Assembly (NCBI RefSeq): GCF_018882125.1
Contig: NZ_JACVOZ010000004.1
Span: forward strand, 62,001-126,000
Length of the DNA: 64,000 nucleotides
Reading direction: 5' to 3'
Origin: Polynucleobacter sp. AP-Melu-500A-A1
Lineage (GTDB): Bacteria; Pseudomonadota; Gammaproteobacteria; Burkholderiales; Burkholderiaceae
Shown here: in pieces, positions 18,409 through 26,430 of the stretch
Layout: each line of letters begins with the position of its first letter
Position numbering within the stretch: the stretch's first letter is position 1
Notes under the pieces: generated by a model
Databases searched by the model: none
Seen by the model: only the letters and a program-made list of their open reading frames with translations
What the model was told of the DNA's origin: nothing
Made by a program: the position numbers and the translations under genes

Positions 18409-18792
18409 ATGAGGTCTTTCGCTTCACAGTCTCTGAATTTGCTGAGGTTAGCGCTAGCGGGTATCTTCATACTCGCTGCGCTCACTTGCCAGGCCGCAGA
18501 GAAGGAGTTTGAGTTGAATATTCAAAATGGTAAGGTTCCAAAAGGATCTTACTTAATGAAAGTGCAAAAGGGTGATCAGATTCGCTGGAAAGTTCTCAGT
18601 GATGCAGATGGTGAACTCCACATTCATGCCTACCATATCGATCAGATCATTAAAGCGCAGAAACCTACTATGTATTCATTTACTGCCACTGCTACTGGCC
18701 GTTATCGAGTGGAGTGGCATCCTGAGAGTGAGCGTGGTAAAGGAATTCATCATTCTGAGCCCTTAGCTTTACTAGAGGTCTATCCGAACTAG
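18409..18792 (+). CDS. periplasmic cupredoxin-like protein (EfeO-type domain)
   Basis: A 127-residue protein with a signal peptide (about 1-29). The mature part is one cupredoxin-like beta sandwich: ELNIQNGKVPKGSYLMKVQK, GDQIRWKVLSDADGELHIH and GRYRVEWHPESERGKGIHH. The mature sequence has no Cys, so it cannot be a type 1 blue copper protein; the His cluster (HIHAYH and HPESERGKGIHH) could still bind metal. It starts 3 bases after the propeller stop and its stop overlaps the next start by one base. It probably works with the membrane protein downstream. Confidence 0.72.
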   Translation: MRSFASQSLNLLRLALAGIFILAALTCQAAEKEFELNIQNGKVPKGSYLMKVQKGDQIRWKVLSDADGELHIHAYHIDQIIKAQKPTMYSFTATATGRYRVEWHPESERGKGIHHSEPLALLEVYPN

Positions 18793-20258
18793 TGCGTTTC
18801 TTACTCGTTAGCTCAGTATTCAGTATTTTATTTATCCCACTTGGCGTGGGTGCCCATAGTTTTGATGAGCGCTATGACCTGCCAATTCCCTTAGAATTTT
18901 TTCTCATTGGTAGTGCCATGATACTGGGATTGAGTTTTTTGCTCATTTTGATATCTACACAGTATTGGAGTTACTTTGATACGTGGAAGGGGCAGCGCAC
19001 CTTTTCCATCCCTAAAAGTACTTTGCTTGGTTGGCCAGTCTATTTTTTTCAGGCAATGAGTTTATTGCTACTGGTAGTAGTAATCGCAGCAGGATATTTC
19101 GGCCCCCAAAATCCCTTGATGAATTTAGCCCCAACTTTTATTTGGATCAATTGGTGGGTTGGATTCTCCTTGTGCATTTCACTTGTGGGAAATTTTTGGC
19201 CTCTCGTAAATCCATGGAGCATATTGTTTGATTACCTTCATAAGGTCTTGCAATACCTCGGCTTAAAAAGACGCTTTCCAATCCTTGCTTTACCAGATGC
19301 AGTGGGGGTCTATCCCGCAACTGTCTTTCTGTTAGCGTGGGGGTGGATGGAGGTCGTTTATCCAATTGCATTCGTGCCTCAAAAGATTACTACCTTCGCT
19401 CTGATTTGGACCATTGTCAGTATGTTGGGTATGTCAGCATTTGGAAAAACGGCATGGATTAAGCAATTTGATTTTTTCTCGATCTGTTTTAATTTGCTCG
19501 GGGAGTTCGGAGTATTGGGTTTTCAAGCGGACCCATCAAGAGTGACTATAAGGCTGCCAGGACGCGGAATTTTATTGTCTGAGGACCACTATTACGCACC
19601 TAAGGGATTGACAGCTTTCATTATTGCGATGTTAATCATCGTATTGTTTGATGGTATTCATGGGAGTGGTGCATGGCCATTTTTTCAAGAAGCTTTAAGT
19701 AATATTGGGCTTGACCCCAGTCTAGGCAATGGTTACCTAGAAGGAACTATTGGCTTGATCGCTCTTTGGTTTGCTTTTTTTGGCGCTTACTATTTCGCCT
19801 GCTGGGTATCACATCAAATTGTGTCATCGATCTCCATTAATCAGATCATTCAACTTTTTTCACGCCCACTCATTCCCATAGCGATTGCCTATCTCTTTGC
19901 CCATAATTTCTCAAGCCTATTGAATCAAGGTCAAAGTATCATTTTTTTAATCTCTGATCCCCTTGGACTCGGCTGGAATCTTTTTGGAGGTGCCCAATAT
20001 CGACCGGTTATTGGCCTAATTGATGTTAGTCAGATTTGGTATCTGGCAGTATGTTCAATTATTCTTGGGCATGTGATTGCTTTGGTATTAACGCATGCAT
20101 ATGCTATGCGTATTAGCCCATCGGCAAAATCTGCGACCTTCATGACTATCCCACAAACCATTTTTATGATTTTGCTGACGATGATGAGTCTTATCATTCT
20201 CGCTGAGCCACTGACCTCGTCTGAGTTTTCTTTGTTGAATATATGGATTGGTAAATGA
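18792..20258 (+). CDS. polytopic membrane protein of unknown function
   Basis: A 488-residue protein with roughly eleven to twelve hydrophobic helices. It starts with GTG overlapping the previous stop by one base. The N terminus, GAHSFDERYDLPIPLEFFLI (about 20-39), resembles membrane proteins often annotated 'fenitrothion hydrolase'; I recall this from memory and have not aligned it. Polar spots within helices (INWWVGF, FDGIHGSGAW) suggest a functional site. It is the core of an operon with an outside propeller, a cupredoxin and a binding protein, so transport or membrane-bound oxidation is possible. Confidence 0.6.
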   Translation: MRFLLVSSVFSILFIPLGVGAHSFDERYDLPIPLEFFLIGSAMILGLSFLLILISTQYWSYFDTWKGQRTFSIPKSTLLGWPVYFFQAMSLLLLVVVIAAGYFGPQNPLMNLAPTFIWINWWVGFSLCISLVGNFWPLVNPWSILFDYLHKVLQYLGLKRRFPILALPDAVGVYPATVFLLAWGWMEVVYPIAFVPQKITTFALIWTIVSMLGMSAFGKTAWIKQFDFFSICFNLLGEFGVLGFQADPSRVTIRLPGRGILLSEDHYYAPKGLTAFIIAMLIIVLFDGIHGSGAWPFFQEALSNIGLDPSLGNGYLEGTIGLIALWFAFFGAYYFACWVSHQIVSSISINQIIQLFSRPLIPIAIAYLFAHNFSSLLNQGQSIIFLISDPLGLGWNLFGGAQYRPVIGLIDVSQIWYLAVCSIILGHVIALVLTHAYAMRISPSAKSATFMTIPQTIFMILLTMMSLIILAEPLTSSEFSLLNIWIGK

Positions 20259-21022
20259 CGGCCAAAAAATTACTATTACTAGCTCTTTTTTGGACTTGTC
20301 TATTTTCATCCGCAGCCTGGTCAAAAGAATTTCGGATCTATTCAGCTGCTGGTGTAAAGCTCCCCATGTTGCAATTTGCTGCCGCCTTCAATGGCTTAAA
20401 TACCGGTGATCGAGTGATCAATTCTTTTGATACTGCTGGTGCGGCAGAGAAGCATTTTTTCGAGGATGCCAACAGTACATGCTTGATCACCACTGAATCT
20501 AGAATGAATGAAGCATTAAAGACGGGAAGATTGAAAGCTTCAGATCTTATTGCGCTTGCAGATACTGTTGCTGGTATTGCAACTTCTGGCAGGGTAAAGC
20601 AAGCCATCAATACTAGCGAGCAGTTAAGAACTGTACTATTAAATGCGCGCAGTATTGCGTTCTCAGATCCAGCCAGAGGCGCGACAGTTGGCCGATATTT
20701 TCAATCCTTAATACAGCAGCTCGGTATTGAAAAAGAAGTGATGGCGAAAGCAATTTTGGCTCCTGATGGTGTAGAGACAATGAAGTTGGTCAAAGCAAAA
20801 AAGGTGGAGCTGGGCATTACTCAGGTGAGCGAAATCATGCAAGCCTGGCCCGAAAGTTTATTGGGCCCTTTTCCAAGGGATATTGAGCTCGCCACTCGCT
20901 ATTCTCTATGGTGTAAAGATCCGGATCAGGCACAACTGGCTCCATTGATTGCCTTGATGCAATCGGCTTGGGGTTCTAGGGTTTTTACTGATAACGGCCT
21001 GCGTCCAGTCGGAAAGCCTTGA
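20255..21022 (+). CDS. ModA-like periplasmic substrate-binding protein
   Basis: A 255-residue protein with a signal peptide (about 1-23, ending AWS). FRIYSAAGVKLPMLQFAAAF and SIAFSDPARGATVGRYFQSL follow the fold of ModA-type molybdate or tungstate binding proteins, and VKAKKVELGITQVSEIM fits the C-terminal lobe. Typical ModA binding Ser/Thr positions are only partly kept. No ABC permease or ATPase gene is adjacent. ATGA overlap (4 bases) with the membrane-protein gene argues for coupling. It may bind an anion other than molybdate. Confidence 0.68.
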   Translation: MTAKKLLLLALFWTCLFSSAAWSKEFRIYSAAGVKLPMLQFAAAFNGLNTGDRVINSFDTAGAAEKHFFEDANSTCLITTESRMNEALKTGRLKASDLIALADTVAGIATSGRVKQAINTSEQLRTVLLNARSIAFSDPARGATVGRYFQSLIQQLGIEKEVMAKAILAPDGVETMKLVKAKKVELGITQVSEIMQAWPESLLGPFPRDIELATRYSLWCKDPDQAQLAPLIALMQSAWGSRVFTDNGLRPVGKP

Positions 21023-21112
21023 TGAATTCGAGGGTCTGATCTTTGCGCCAATAATGATTTATAGTCATCTAAAACAATAAAAACATATTCAAAATAGACA
21101 AAGGAGATAGGA

Positions 21113-21610
21113 ATGCAATTAACCATTAATGGTCAAATTCATAATATTGATGTAGAGCCGAATATGCCTTTACTTTGGGCAATTCGCGAGGTCGTTGGCT
21201 TAACAGGAACAAAGTATGGATGCGGCGTTGCTCAATGCGGTGCCTGCACTGTTTATATGAATGGTGAGCCAGTGCGCTCCTGTTCGGTGCCAGTGTCCTC
21301 TGTTGGAGCAGCTAAAATTACTACGATTGAAGCGCTCTCTAAAGATAATTCTCATCCAGTTCAAAAAGCTTGGATTGCATTGGATGTTCCTCAGTGTGGA
21401 TATTGCCAATCAGGTCAAGTAATGGCAGCCGCCGCCTTACTCAAGAAAAATCCGAAGCCAACCGATGCTGATATTGATAATGCAATGTCCAATGTATGTC
21501 GTTGCGGTACTTATCAAAAGATACGGGATGGTATACATGTGGCATCTGGGCAGAAAAAATTAGCAGATGTCCTCGCACAATACGACGCTTCTCTAGCGAC
21601 CCGTGGTTAA
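21113..21610 (+). CDS. (2Fe-2S) subunit of a molybdenum hydroxylase (IorA-like)
   Basis: A 165-residue protein with the two [2Fe-2S] motifs of the xanthine oxidase family: Cys37, 42, 45, 57 (YGCGVAQCGACTVYMNGEPV region) and Cys95, 98, 129, 131 (CGYCQSG and VCRCGTY). It passes electrons from the molybdenum subunit encoded next. A strong ribosome site, AAGGAGAT, precedes the ATG. The stop lies 10 bases before the next start. Isoquinoline 1-oxidoreductase is the best-studied relative; the substrate here is unknown. Confidence 0.9.
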   Translation: MQLTINGQIHNIDVEPNMPLLWAIREVVGLTGTKYGCGVAQCGACTVYMNGEPVRSCSVPVSSVGAAKITTIEALSKDNSHPVQKAWIALDVPQCGYCQSGQVMAAAALLKKNPKPTDADIDNAMSNVCRCGTYQKIRDGIHVASGQKKLADVLAQYDASLATRG

Positions 21611-21620
21611 GGGAAAGATC

Positions 21621-23846
21621 ATGAACATACAGAACAAGACTTTAGAAAACGTTTCTCGTCGCGATTTTATTATCAAGGGTACCGTGGTAGGTGGCGGCTT
21701 GATGCTGGGAATAGGCGCATTACCTGAGCTCGCTTTTGCACAAGCAGATAGTAAATATGATCCCAATACACCAACACAATTTGGTGAAGCCGAGGTCAAT
21801 GCATGGGTCAGCATTAAACCAGATGAGACTGTATTTATCAGAATCGCCCGCTCCGAAATGGGCCAAGGCACGCGTACTGGTCTGGCGCAGTTAGTGACCG
21901 AAGAGTTGGAGTGCAACTGGAAAAAAGTTAAAACACAATCTGCTACCCCAGGGCAAAGCTTGGTACGCAAGCGCGTTTGGGGCGAGCATGGCACCGGTGG
22001 TAGCCGTGGAATCCGGATTTCTGAAGACTACGTTCGTCGTGGTGCAGCAGCTGCACGCATCATGCTCGTTCAGGCTGCTGCCAATCAGTGGAATGTTCCC
22101 GTTAGTGAATTAGTGGTTGATAAGGGTGTGATCACTCATGTTCCAACAGGACGTAAAACTACTTATGGAAAAGTGGCTGAGCTGGCTTCAACTTTAACTC
22201 CGCCTGATCCAAAATCCATCACCTTAAAAGATCCTAGAGCGTGGAAGGTGGCTGGACAGCCATATGCACGTATCGATACAGCCAATAAGGTTAATGGCAC
22301 AAAGGTATACGGTGCAGATTTACAGCTCCCTGGCATGCTTTGCGCCGCTGTGAAATCATGCCCTGTATTTGGTGGAAAGTTAGTAAGTTATGACGAGTCT
22401 AAAGTCAAAAACCTTCGCGGCGTTAAAGGCGTTGTTAGGATCAATGACGATACTGTGGCATTGGTTGCAGATACCTGGTGGCGTGCCAAGACTGCCTTAG
22501 ATGTTTTACCTATTGTATGGAATGAAGGTAAGGGTGCGAATGTTTCGCAAGCTGACATCTATACATTAATGCGCGATGGATTAGATGAGCAAGGTGATTT
22601 CTGGCAACGTAAAGAGGGGAACGCACCTGCAGCGATTTCTGGATCTGCCAAAAAAGTAGAGGCCATTTACTACACACCATTTCGTGCTCACGTCACCATG
22701 GAGCCGATGAATGCCACTGTGAAGATTACAGGTGATCGCGCAGAAGCATGGGTCCCAACGCAAAATGGGGAAGGATCTTTTGCTGCGCTATCTGAGGCCA
22801 CTGGTTTCCCGCTGGAAAAGTGTGAAGTCTATAAATTAGATTCAGGTTGTGGTCTAGGTCGTCGTGGTTCTACGCAAGACTTTGTCAGATATGCCGCTAA
22901 GGTAGCCCAAGCCTATCCTGGAGTACCTGTCAAAGTCCTGTGGAGCCGTGAGGAAGATATGACGCACGATTTTTACCATCCGATAGCGATGGCAAAAATG
23001 ACTGCTGGTCTTGATGGCTCCGGTAATGTTACGGGTATGCATATTAAAGTAGCTGGTCAATCCATTAATGCGCTAGCATCACCTCAATCTATCAAAGACG
23101 GTAAGGATGAGCGCCAACTTCAGGGCTTTTATGAAAAAGGTCCGGATGCTCAGTTGGGATACACCTTCCCCACTTTACTAACGGAATACGTTATGAAGAA
23201 CACCCATGTGCCTGTTGGGCCATGGCGCGGCGTAAACACAAACCAAAATGGCATCTTCATGGAGTGCTTTATGGATGAGTGTGCCAAAGCTGCGGGCAAA
23301 GACCCTGTCCAATTTAGACAAGCCTTAATGCAAAGTCATCCCAAGCATTTAGGCGTCTTAAATGCTGCGGCCAAAAAAGCGAACTGGGAAAAACCATTGC
23401 CTGCTGGTCACTTTAGAGGTGTGGCTCAGTTTATGGGTTATGCCAGCTACTCCGCATGCGTTGCAGAAGTATCAGTACAAAACAATATCGTGAAGATCAA
23501 TCGATTGGTATTTGCATTAAATGCTGGCCACATCGTGAATCCTTATCTCACACGTGAGCAAATTGAAGGCTCAGTTGCTATGGCCTTAGGGGCAATTTTT
23601 AATCCCGAGATTACCGTTGAGAATGGCCGCATCAAGGAGCAAAACCTAGATTCTTATCCTTTGCTCAAGCTTGCATCTACGCCACGCATCGAAACTGTGC
23701 TCGTATCTACTTATGATTTTTGGGGTGGTGTAGGAGAGCCGACGATTTGTGTGGTCGGTCCCGCCGTGGCAAATGCTATTTCTGCAGCAATTGGCAGGCC
23801 AGTACGAAACTTCCCGCTGTATAAAGAGGGATTGAGTTTAGCTTAA
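21621..23846 (+). CDS. molybdopterin-binding subunit of a molybdenum hydroxylase (IorB-like)
   Basis: A protein of about 741 residues counted from the ATG at 21621, which has an AAGGGA site just upstream; an in-frame GTG at 21603 is less likely. The N terminus has a twin-arginine signal (SRRDFIIKG) and GGGLMLGIGALPELAFAQA, so it acts in the periplasm, unlike xanthine dehydrogenase. MGQGTRTGLAQLV, GTGGSRGIR, TMEPMNATV, GCGLGRRGSTQDFV and GGVGEPTICVVGPAVANAIS are cofactor and active-site motifs; the GVGEP glutamate is the likely catalytic base. Probably forms the IorAB-type enzyme with the preceding gene. A terminator follows. Confidence 0.9.
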   Translation: MNIQNKTLENVSRRDFIIKGTVVGGGLMLGIGALPELAFAQADSKYDPNTPTQFGEAEVNAWVSIKPDETVFIRIARSEMGQGTRTGLAQLVTEELECNWKKVKTQSATPGQSLVRKRVWGEHGTGGSRGIRISEDYVRRGAAAARIMLVQAAANQWNVPVSELVVDKGVITHVPTGRKTTYGKVAELASTLTPPDPKSITLKDPRAWKVAGQPYARIDTANKVNGTKVYGADLQLPGMLCAAVKSCPVFGGKLVSYDESKVKNLRGVKGVVRINDDTVALVADTWWRAKTALDVLPIVWNEGKGANVSQADIYTLMRDGLDEQGDFWQRKEGNAPAAISGSAKKVEAIYYTPFRAHVTMEPMNATVKITGDRAEAWVPTQNGEGSFAALSEATGFPLEKCEVYKLDSGCGLGRRGSTQDFVRYAAKVAQAYPGVPVKVLWSREEDMTHDFYHPIAMAKMTAGLDGSGNVTGMHIKVAGQSINALASPQSIKDGKDERQLQGFYEKGPDAQLGYTFPTLLTEYVMKNTHVPVGPWRGVNTNQNGIFMECFMDECAKAAGKDPVQFRQALMQSHPKHLGVLNAAAKKANWEKPLPAGHFRGVAQFMGYASYSACVAEVSVQNNIVKINRLVFALNAGHIVNPYLTREQIEGSVAMALGAIFNPEITVENGRIKEQNLDSYPLLKLASTPRIETVLVSTYDFWGGVGEPTICVVGPAVANAISAAIGRPVRNFPLYKEGLSLA

Positions 23847-23865
23847 TCGTAGTTTGATTTCTGTG

Positions 23866-23890
23866 AAAGCCACCGCAAGGTGGCTTTTTC
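23866..23890 (+). terminator. rho-independent terminator after the hydroxylase genes
   Basis: A 9-base stem AAAGCCACC / GGTGGCTTT (23866-23874 with 23879-23887) closes a GCAA tetraloop and is followed by a T run. It ends the iorAB-like transcript 20 bases after the stop and just before msrQ. Confidence 0.9.
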
Positions 23891-23931
23891 TTATTCCGAT
23901 ATCTTTAAACGTAAGTCGTCTAATATGTCTC

Positions 23932-24522
23932 ATGTCTTATTTAAAGCCTAGTTTCTTTATCCTTTCGTTGTTGCCCATGATTCGTCTTGTTTGGCTTGGG
24001 ATGCACGATGACTTAGGTGCCAATCCGGTGGAGTGGATAACACGCTCGACAGGAACCTGGGCCTTAGTATTTTTATGCATTACTTTGGCAATGACCCCAT
24101 TACGCCTCCTGACTACTTGGACAATATGGATCAAGATGCGGCGGATGTTTGGCCTCTTTTGCTTTTTTTATGCATCTATCCATTTTTTAATTTGGCTTTG
24201 GCTTGATCAGAACTTTGATTTGCATGCGATGTTAAAGGATGTCATGGATAGGCCATTTATTACAATGGGCTTTATCAGCTTTGTTTTGTTAATACCATTA
24301 GCGCTGACCTCCAATCATTGGGCTGTTCGTAGCCTAGGTAAATATTGGAGCGTGTTACACAAATTAGTGTATGTCATCGCTTGCACAGTTATTGCGCATT
24401 ACTGGTGGCATAAAGCAGGCAAGAATGATGTTGGAACTGTGGCAATTTATGCCCTCGTCCTATTACTACTTCTTACCTTGAGAGTACCTAAGATTAAGCA
24501 GTATTTTAAAAAATCTACTTAG
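23932..24522 (+). CDS. msrQ: protein-methionine-sulfoxide reductase heme-binding subunit MsrQ
   Basis: A protein of about 196 residues and six transmembrane helices. LGANPVEWITRSTGTWAL, then ITLAMTPLR, RRMFGLFCFFYASIHFLIW, DRPFITMGFISFVLLIPLAL and LGKYWSVLHKLVYVIACTV align well by memory with E. coli MsrQ; the His residues in ASIHF and LHKL are heme ligands. It takes electrons from quinol or flavin and passes them to MsrP. I use the ATG at 23932; a longer frame from 23854 runs through the terminator. msrP is 11 kb away. Confidence 0.92.
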   Translation: MSYLKPSFFILSLLPMIRLVWLGMHDDLGANPVEWITRSTGTWALVFLCITLAMTPLRLLTTWTIWIKMRRMFGLFCFFYASIHFLIWLWLDQNFDLHAMLKDVMDRPFITMGFISFVLLIPLALTSNHWAVRSLGKYWSVLHKLVYVIACTVIAHYWWHKAGKNDVGTVAIYALVLLLLLTLRVPKIKQYFKKST

Positions 24523-25136
24523 AACGTCAGTTCCGGTATTGAGGAAAGACTGAGAAGGTCTCTTGCTGTATCTGGAGTGGCATTTAACCAATCATGAAAT
24601 AACTCGGGCTTTAGGGGCACGATAGTTCGTTTTTCCTCTTCCGGTTTATGAAAACGATTCATGAGGGGGTGTTCATCAGCATTGATAGTGAGCATAGAAA
24701 ATGTCACTATTAATTCTCCCGTTTCGGGTTCGGTCCAGGTATCCCAGATAGAGGCAATTCCCATCGGCTCACCATTCGTTTGTCTAATTCTGGTACGAAC
24801 TGCTTTACCGATTTCATAATTGGGCTCATAAAATGCATCGGCTATTGCTAATGCGTAATGTCGCTTAAGCCAAGCATTTTTATAGGATGGTTTCTCAGAA
24901 ACCGTTTCTGCCCTTGCGTTATAAGTTTTTCTGCCGAAATTCCCATCCTTTGCCCATGAGGGAATTAAGCCAAAGCGTGCCAGTCCAATTGCAGTGCGTT
25001 CGGTGTTATGACTTTTCAGAACGATCGGTCCAGGATAAGTGGGAAAAACATCATGTACTGCTGAGCTTGGAAGTTCCAAGTCAAAGTGGCTCTTGACCCA
25101 TTCAACGTTAACGCTAGTGAGGTATTGAACGCACAT
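24519..25136 (-). CDS. SRAP (HMCES/YedK) family protein
   Basis: A 205-residue protein beginning MCVQYLT, so Cys2 becomes the N-terminal nucleophile that crosslinks abasic sites in single-stranded DNA. FGLIPSWAKD and TYNARAETVSEKP are conserved, and the Glu in FYEPNY matches the active-site Glu of GFYEW. The C-terminal motif reads HPLMNRFHKP instead of the usual HxRMP, a known divergent type. The stop is interlocked with msrQ. It protects replication forks. Confidence 0.87.
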   Translation of the reverse strand: MCVQYLTSVNVEWVKSHFDLELPSSAVHDVFPTYPGPIVLKSHNTERTAIGLARFGLIPSWAKDGNFGRKTYNARAETVSEKPSYKNAWLKRHYALAIADAFYEPNYEIGKAVRTRIRQTNGEPMGIASIWDTWTEPETGELIVTFSMLTINADEHPLMNRFHKPEEEKRTIVPLKPELFHDWLNATPDTARDLLSLSSIPELTF

Positions 25137-25168
25137 CGCTAAAAATATTCTGCCTGATGTTTTACGCT

Positions 25169-25852
25169 TTAGGTAGTACTTTTAGGTAGCACTGTTTGTA
25201 AAAATCGAGAGATATCACCAAGCTCTTCGTGATTCACAGAATGCTCCATTGGATATTCATTCCAGTCTACCTGGTAGCCTAATTTTTCTAATAGAGCATG
25301 GGAGGCTTGAGCACGGTCTAAGGCTACAACAGGATCATAAGTGCCATGTGCCATAAAGATGGGAGTACTTTGGTTGGCTGGGTGCTTTTCAAGATTTAGC
25401 GACATAGCTAGCGGCAGGTAACCTGAAAGGGCAATAATGCCGGCAAGTGGATGGGGTAAGCGCAAGCCAATATAAAGCGCCATCGCGCAGCCTTGAGAAA
25501 ATCCCACAAGGACAATATTTTGATAAGCAATGCCACGCTGAACTTCCCTCTCAATGAGTTCTACAATAGATTTAGCTGAACGTTTGATGCCTTCACTATC
25601 TTCTTGATCCATGAGATTTCTGCCAATGATGTCATACCAGGCTGGCATGACATAGCCGCCATTCACAGTCACAGGTATGCTTGGAGCGCTTGGAAAGATA
25701 AAACGAATTGCAGGATTCTCAGGGAGATGCAACTCAGGAATGATGGGTACAAAATCGTTACCATCAGCCCCTAGGCCATGCAGCCAAATGACTGAGCAAG
25801 TGGGATTGGGTGCAGTTTCAAGTTCAATGCAAGGCAGCATGCTGGTGATCAT
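25169..25852 (-). CDS. carboxylesterase / phospholipase-type alpha/beta hydrolase
   Basis: A 227-residue protein. VIWLHGLGADGNDFVPI (22-38) carries the oxyanion HG, GFSQGCAMAL holds the nucleophile Ser, and the catalytic Asp (AHGTYDPVV) and His (MEHSVNHEEL) follow. It matches the EstB/acyl-protein-thioesterase family that hydrolyses short-chain esters or lysophospholipids. No signal peptide. It is 32 bases upstream of the SRAP gene on the same strand and may share a transcript. Confidence 0.9.
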   Translation of the reverse strand: MITSMLPCIELETAPNPTCSVIWLHGLGADGNDFVPIIPELHLPENPAIRFIFPSAPSIPVTVNGGYVMPAWYDIIGRNLMDQEDSEGIKRSAKSIVELIEREVQRGIAYQNIVLVGFSQGCAMALYIGLRLPHPLAGIIALSGYLPLAMSLNLEKHPANQSTPIFMAHGTYDPVVALDRAQASHALLEKLGYQVDWNEYPMEHSVNHEELGDISRFLQTVLPKSTT

Positions 25853-25909
25853 CCGCTAGTGATTATGGATTGATCATTGTATTAGGAGTAGGCCTAATAC
25901 TGCGATAGA

Positions 25910-26128
25910 TTAGTTCTCCAGAACCACGAAGTCTCCCTGAGAAACCTTTTCTCTGAATTGAGAGAAAGAGAATAAGGCTTTGAGTTGCCTCGTGACGAGG
26001 ATCTCAATTTTTCCATCAGGCGTTAGATTAGCTAGATACTCGCCAGCAGGAAAAAGTGTCACCGAACCTTCATTAGGGATGTACTCTTGGGCATCGGCTG
26101 CCTGATTTTTGGTGATTTTGATAAGCAT
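25910..26128 (-). CDS. small hypothetical protein
   Basis: A 72-residue soluble protein, MLIKITKNQAADAQEYIPNE at the start, with mixed beta character and no Cys. I do not recognise the family. The start lies next to a 300-base spacer that could hold its promoter, and it points the same way as the esterase gene 57 bases downstream. Coding quality looks ordinary. Confidence 0.5.
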   Translation of the reverse strand: MLIKITKNQAADAQEYIPNEGSVTLFPAGEYLANLTPDGKIEILVTRQLKALFSFSQFREKVSQGDFVVLEN

Positions 26129-26430
26129 GGCTCATCATAGGTTCTAAAAATTGATGCTACTTTTTCCCTTGCACAATTTGGAAATGATGCGCACCATCCT
26201 GGGTAATGGCATCACTACACTGCTAGACCTTTAAGCAAAAGGCTTGGTGCAGAGAGATACATAGGAAGTATATTTTTAGGCACTGTATTAGTGCAATTTC
26301 TAGCGTTTGATACAAAAATTTATCGTTTGATCAAATCAATAAAAATATTGTGCAATGCATCATTTAAGAGGGCTAGCAAATGTGAAACTTGATGCTGCCG
26401 ATATTAAGCTTGCAACCTGATCTCAAATCC
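26129..26430. other. 302-base spacer with no gene
   Basis: It separates two minus-strand genes. It is AT-rich near 26330-26360, with no hairpin, RNA gene or reading frame that I could support. It probably contains the promoter of the small gene ending at 25910. Confidence 0.5.

Noticed and set aside
21603-21620. GTG start for the molybdenum large subunit
   Set aside because: The ATG at 21621 has a good ribosome site and gives a normal Tat signal; the GTG adds only six residues within the site.
23854-23931. Longer MsrQ with extra N-terminal 26 residues
   Set aside because: The extension is the translated terminator hairpin of the upstream gene and matches nothing in the family.
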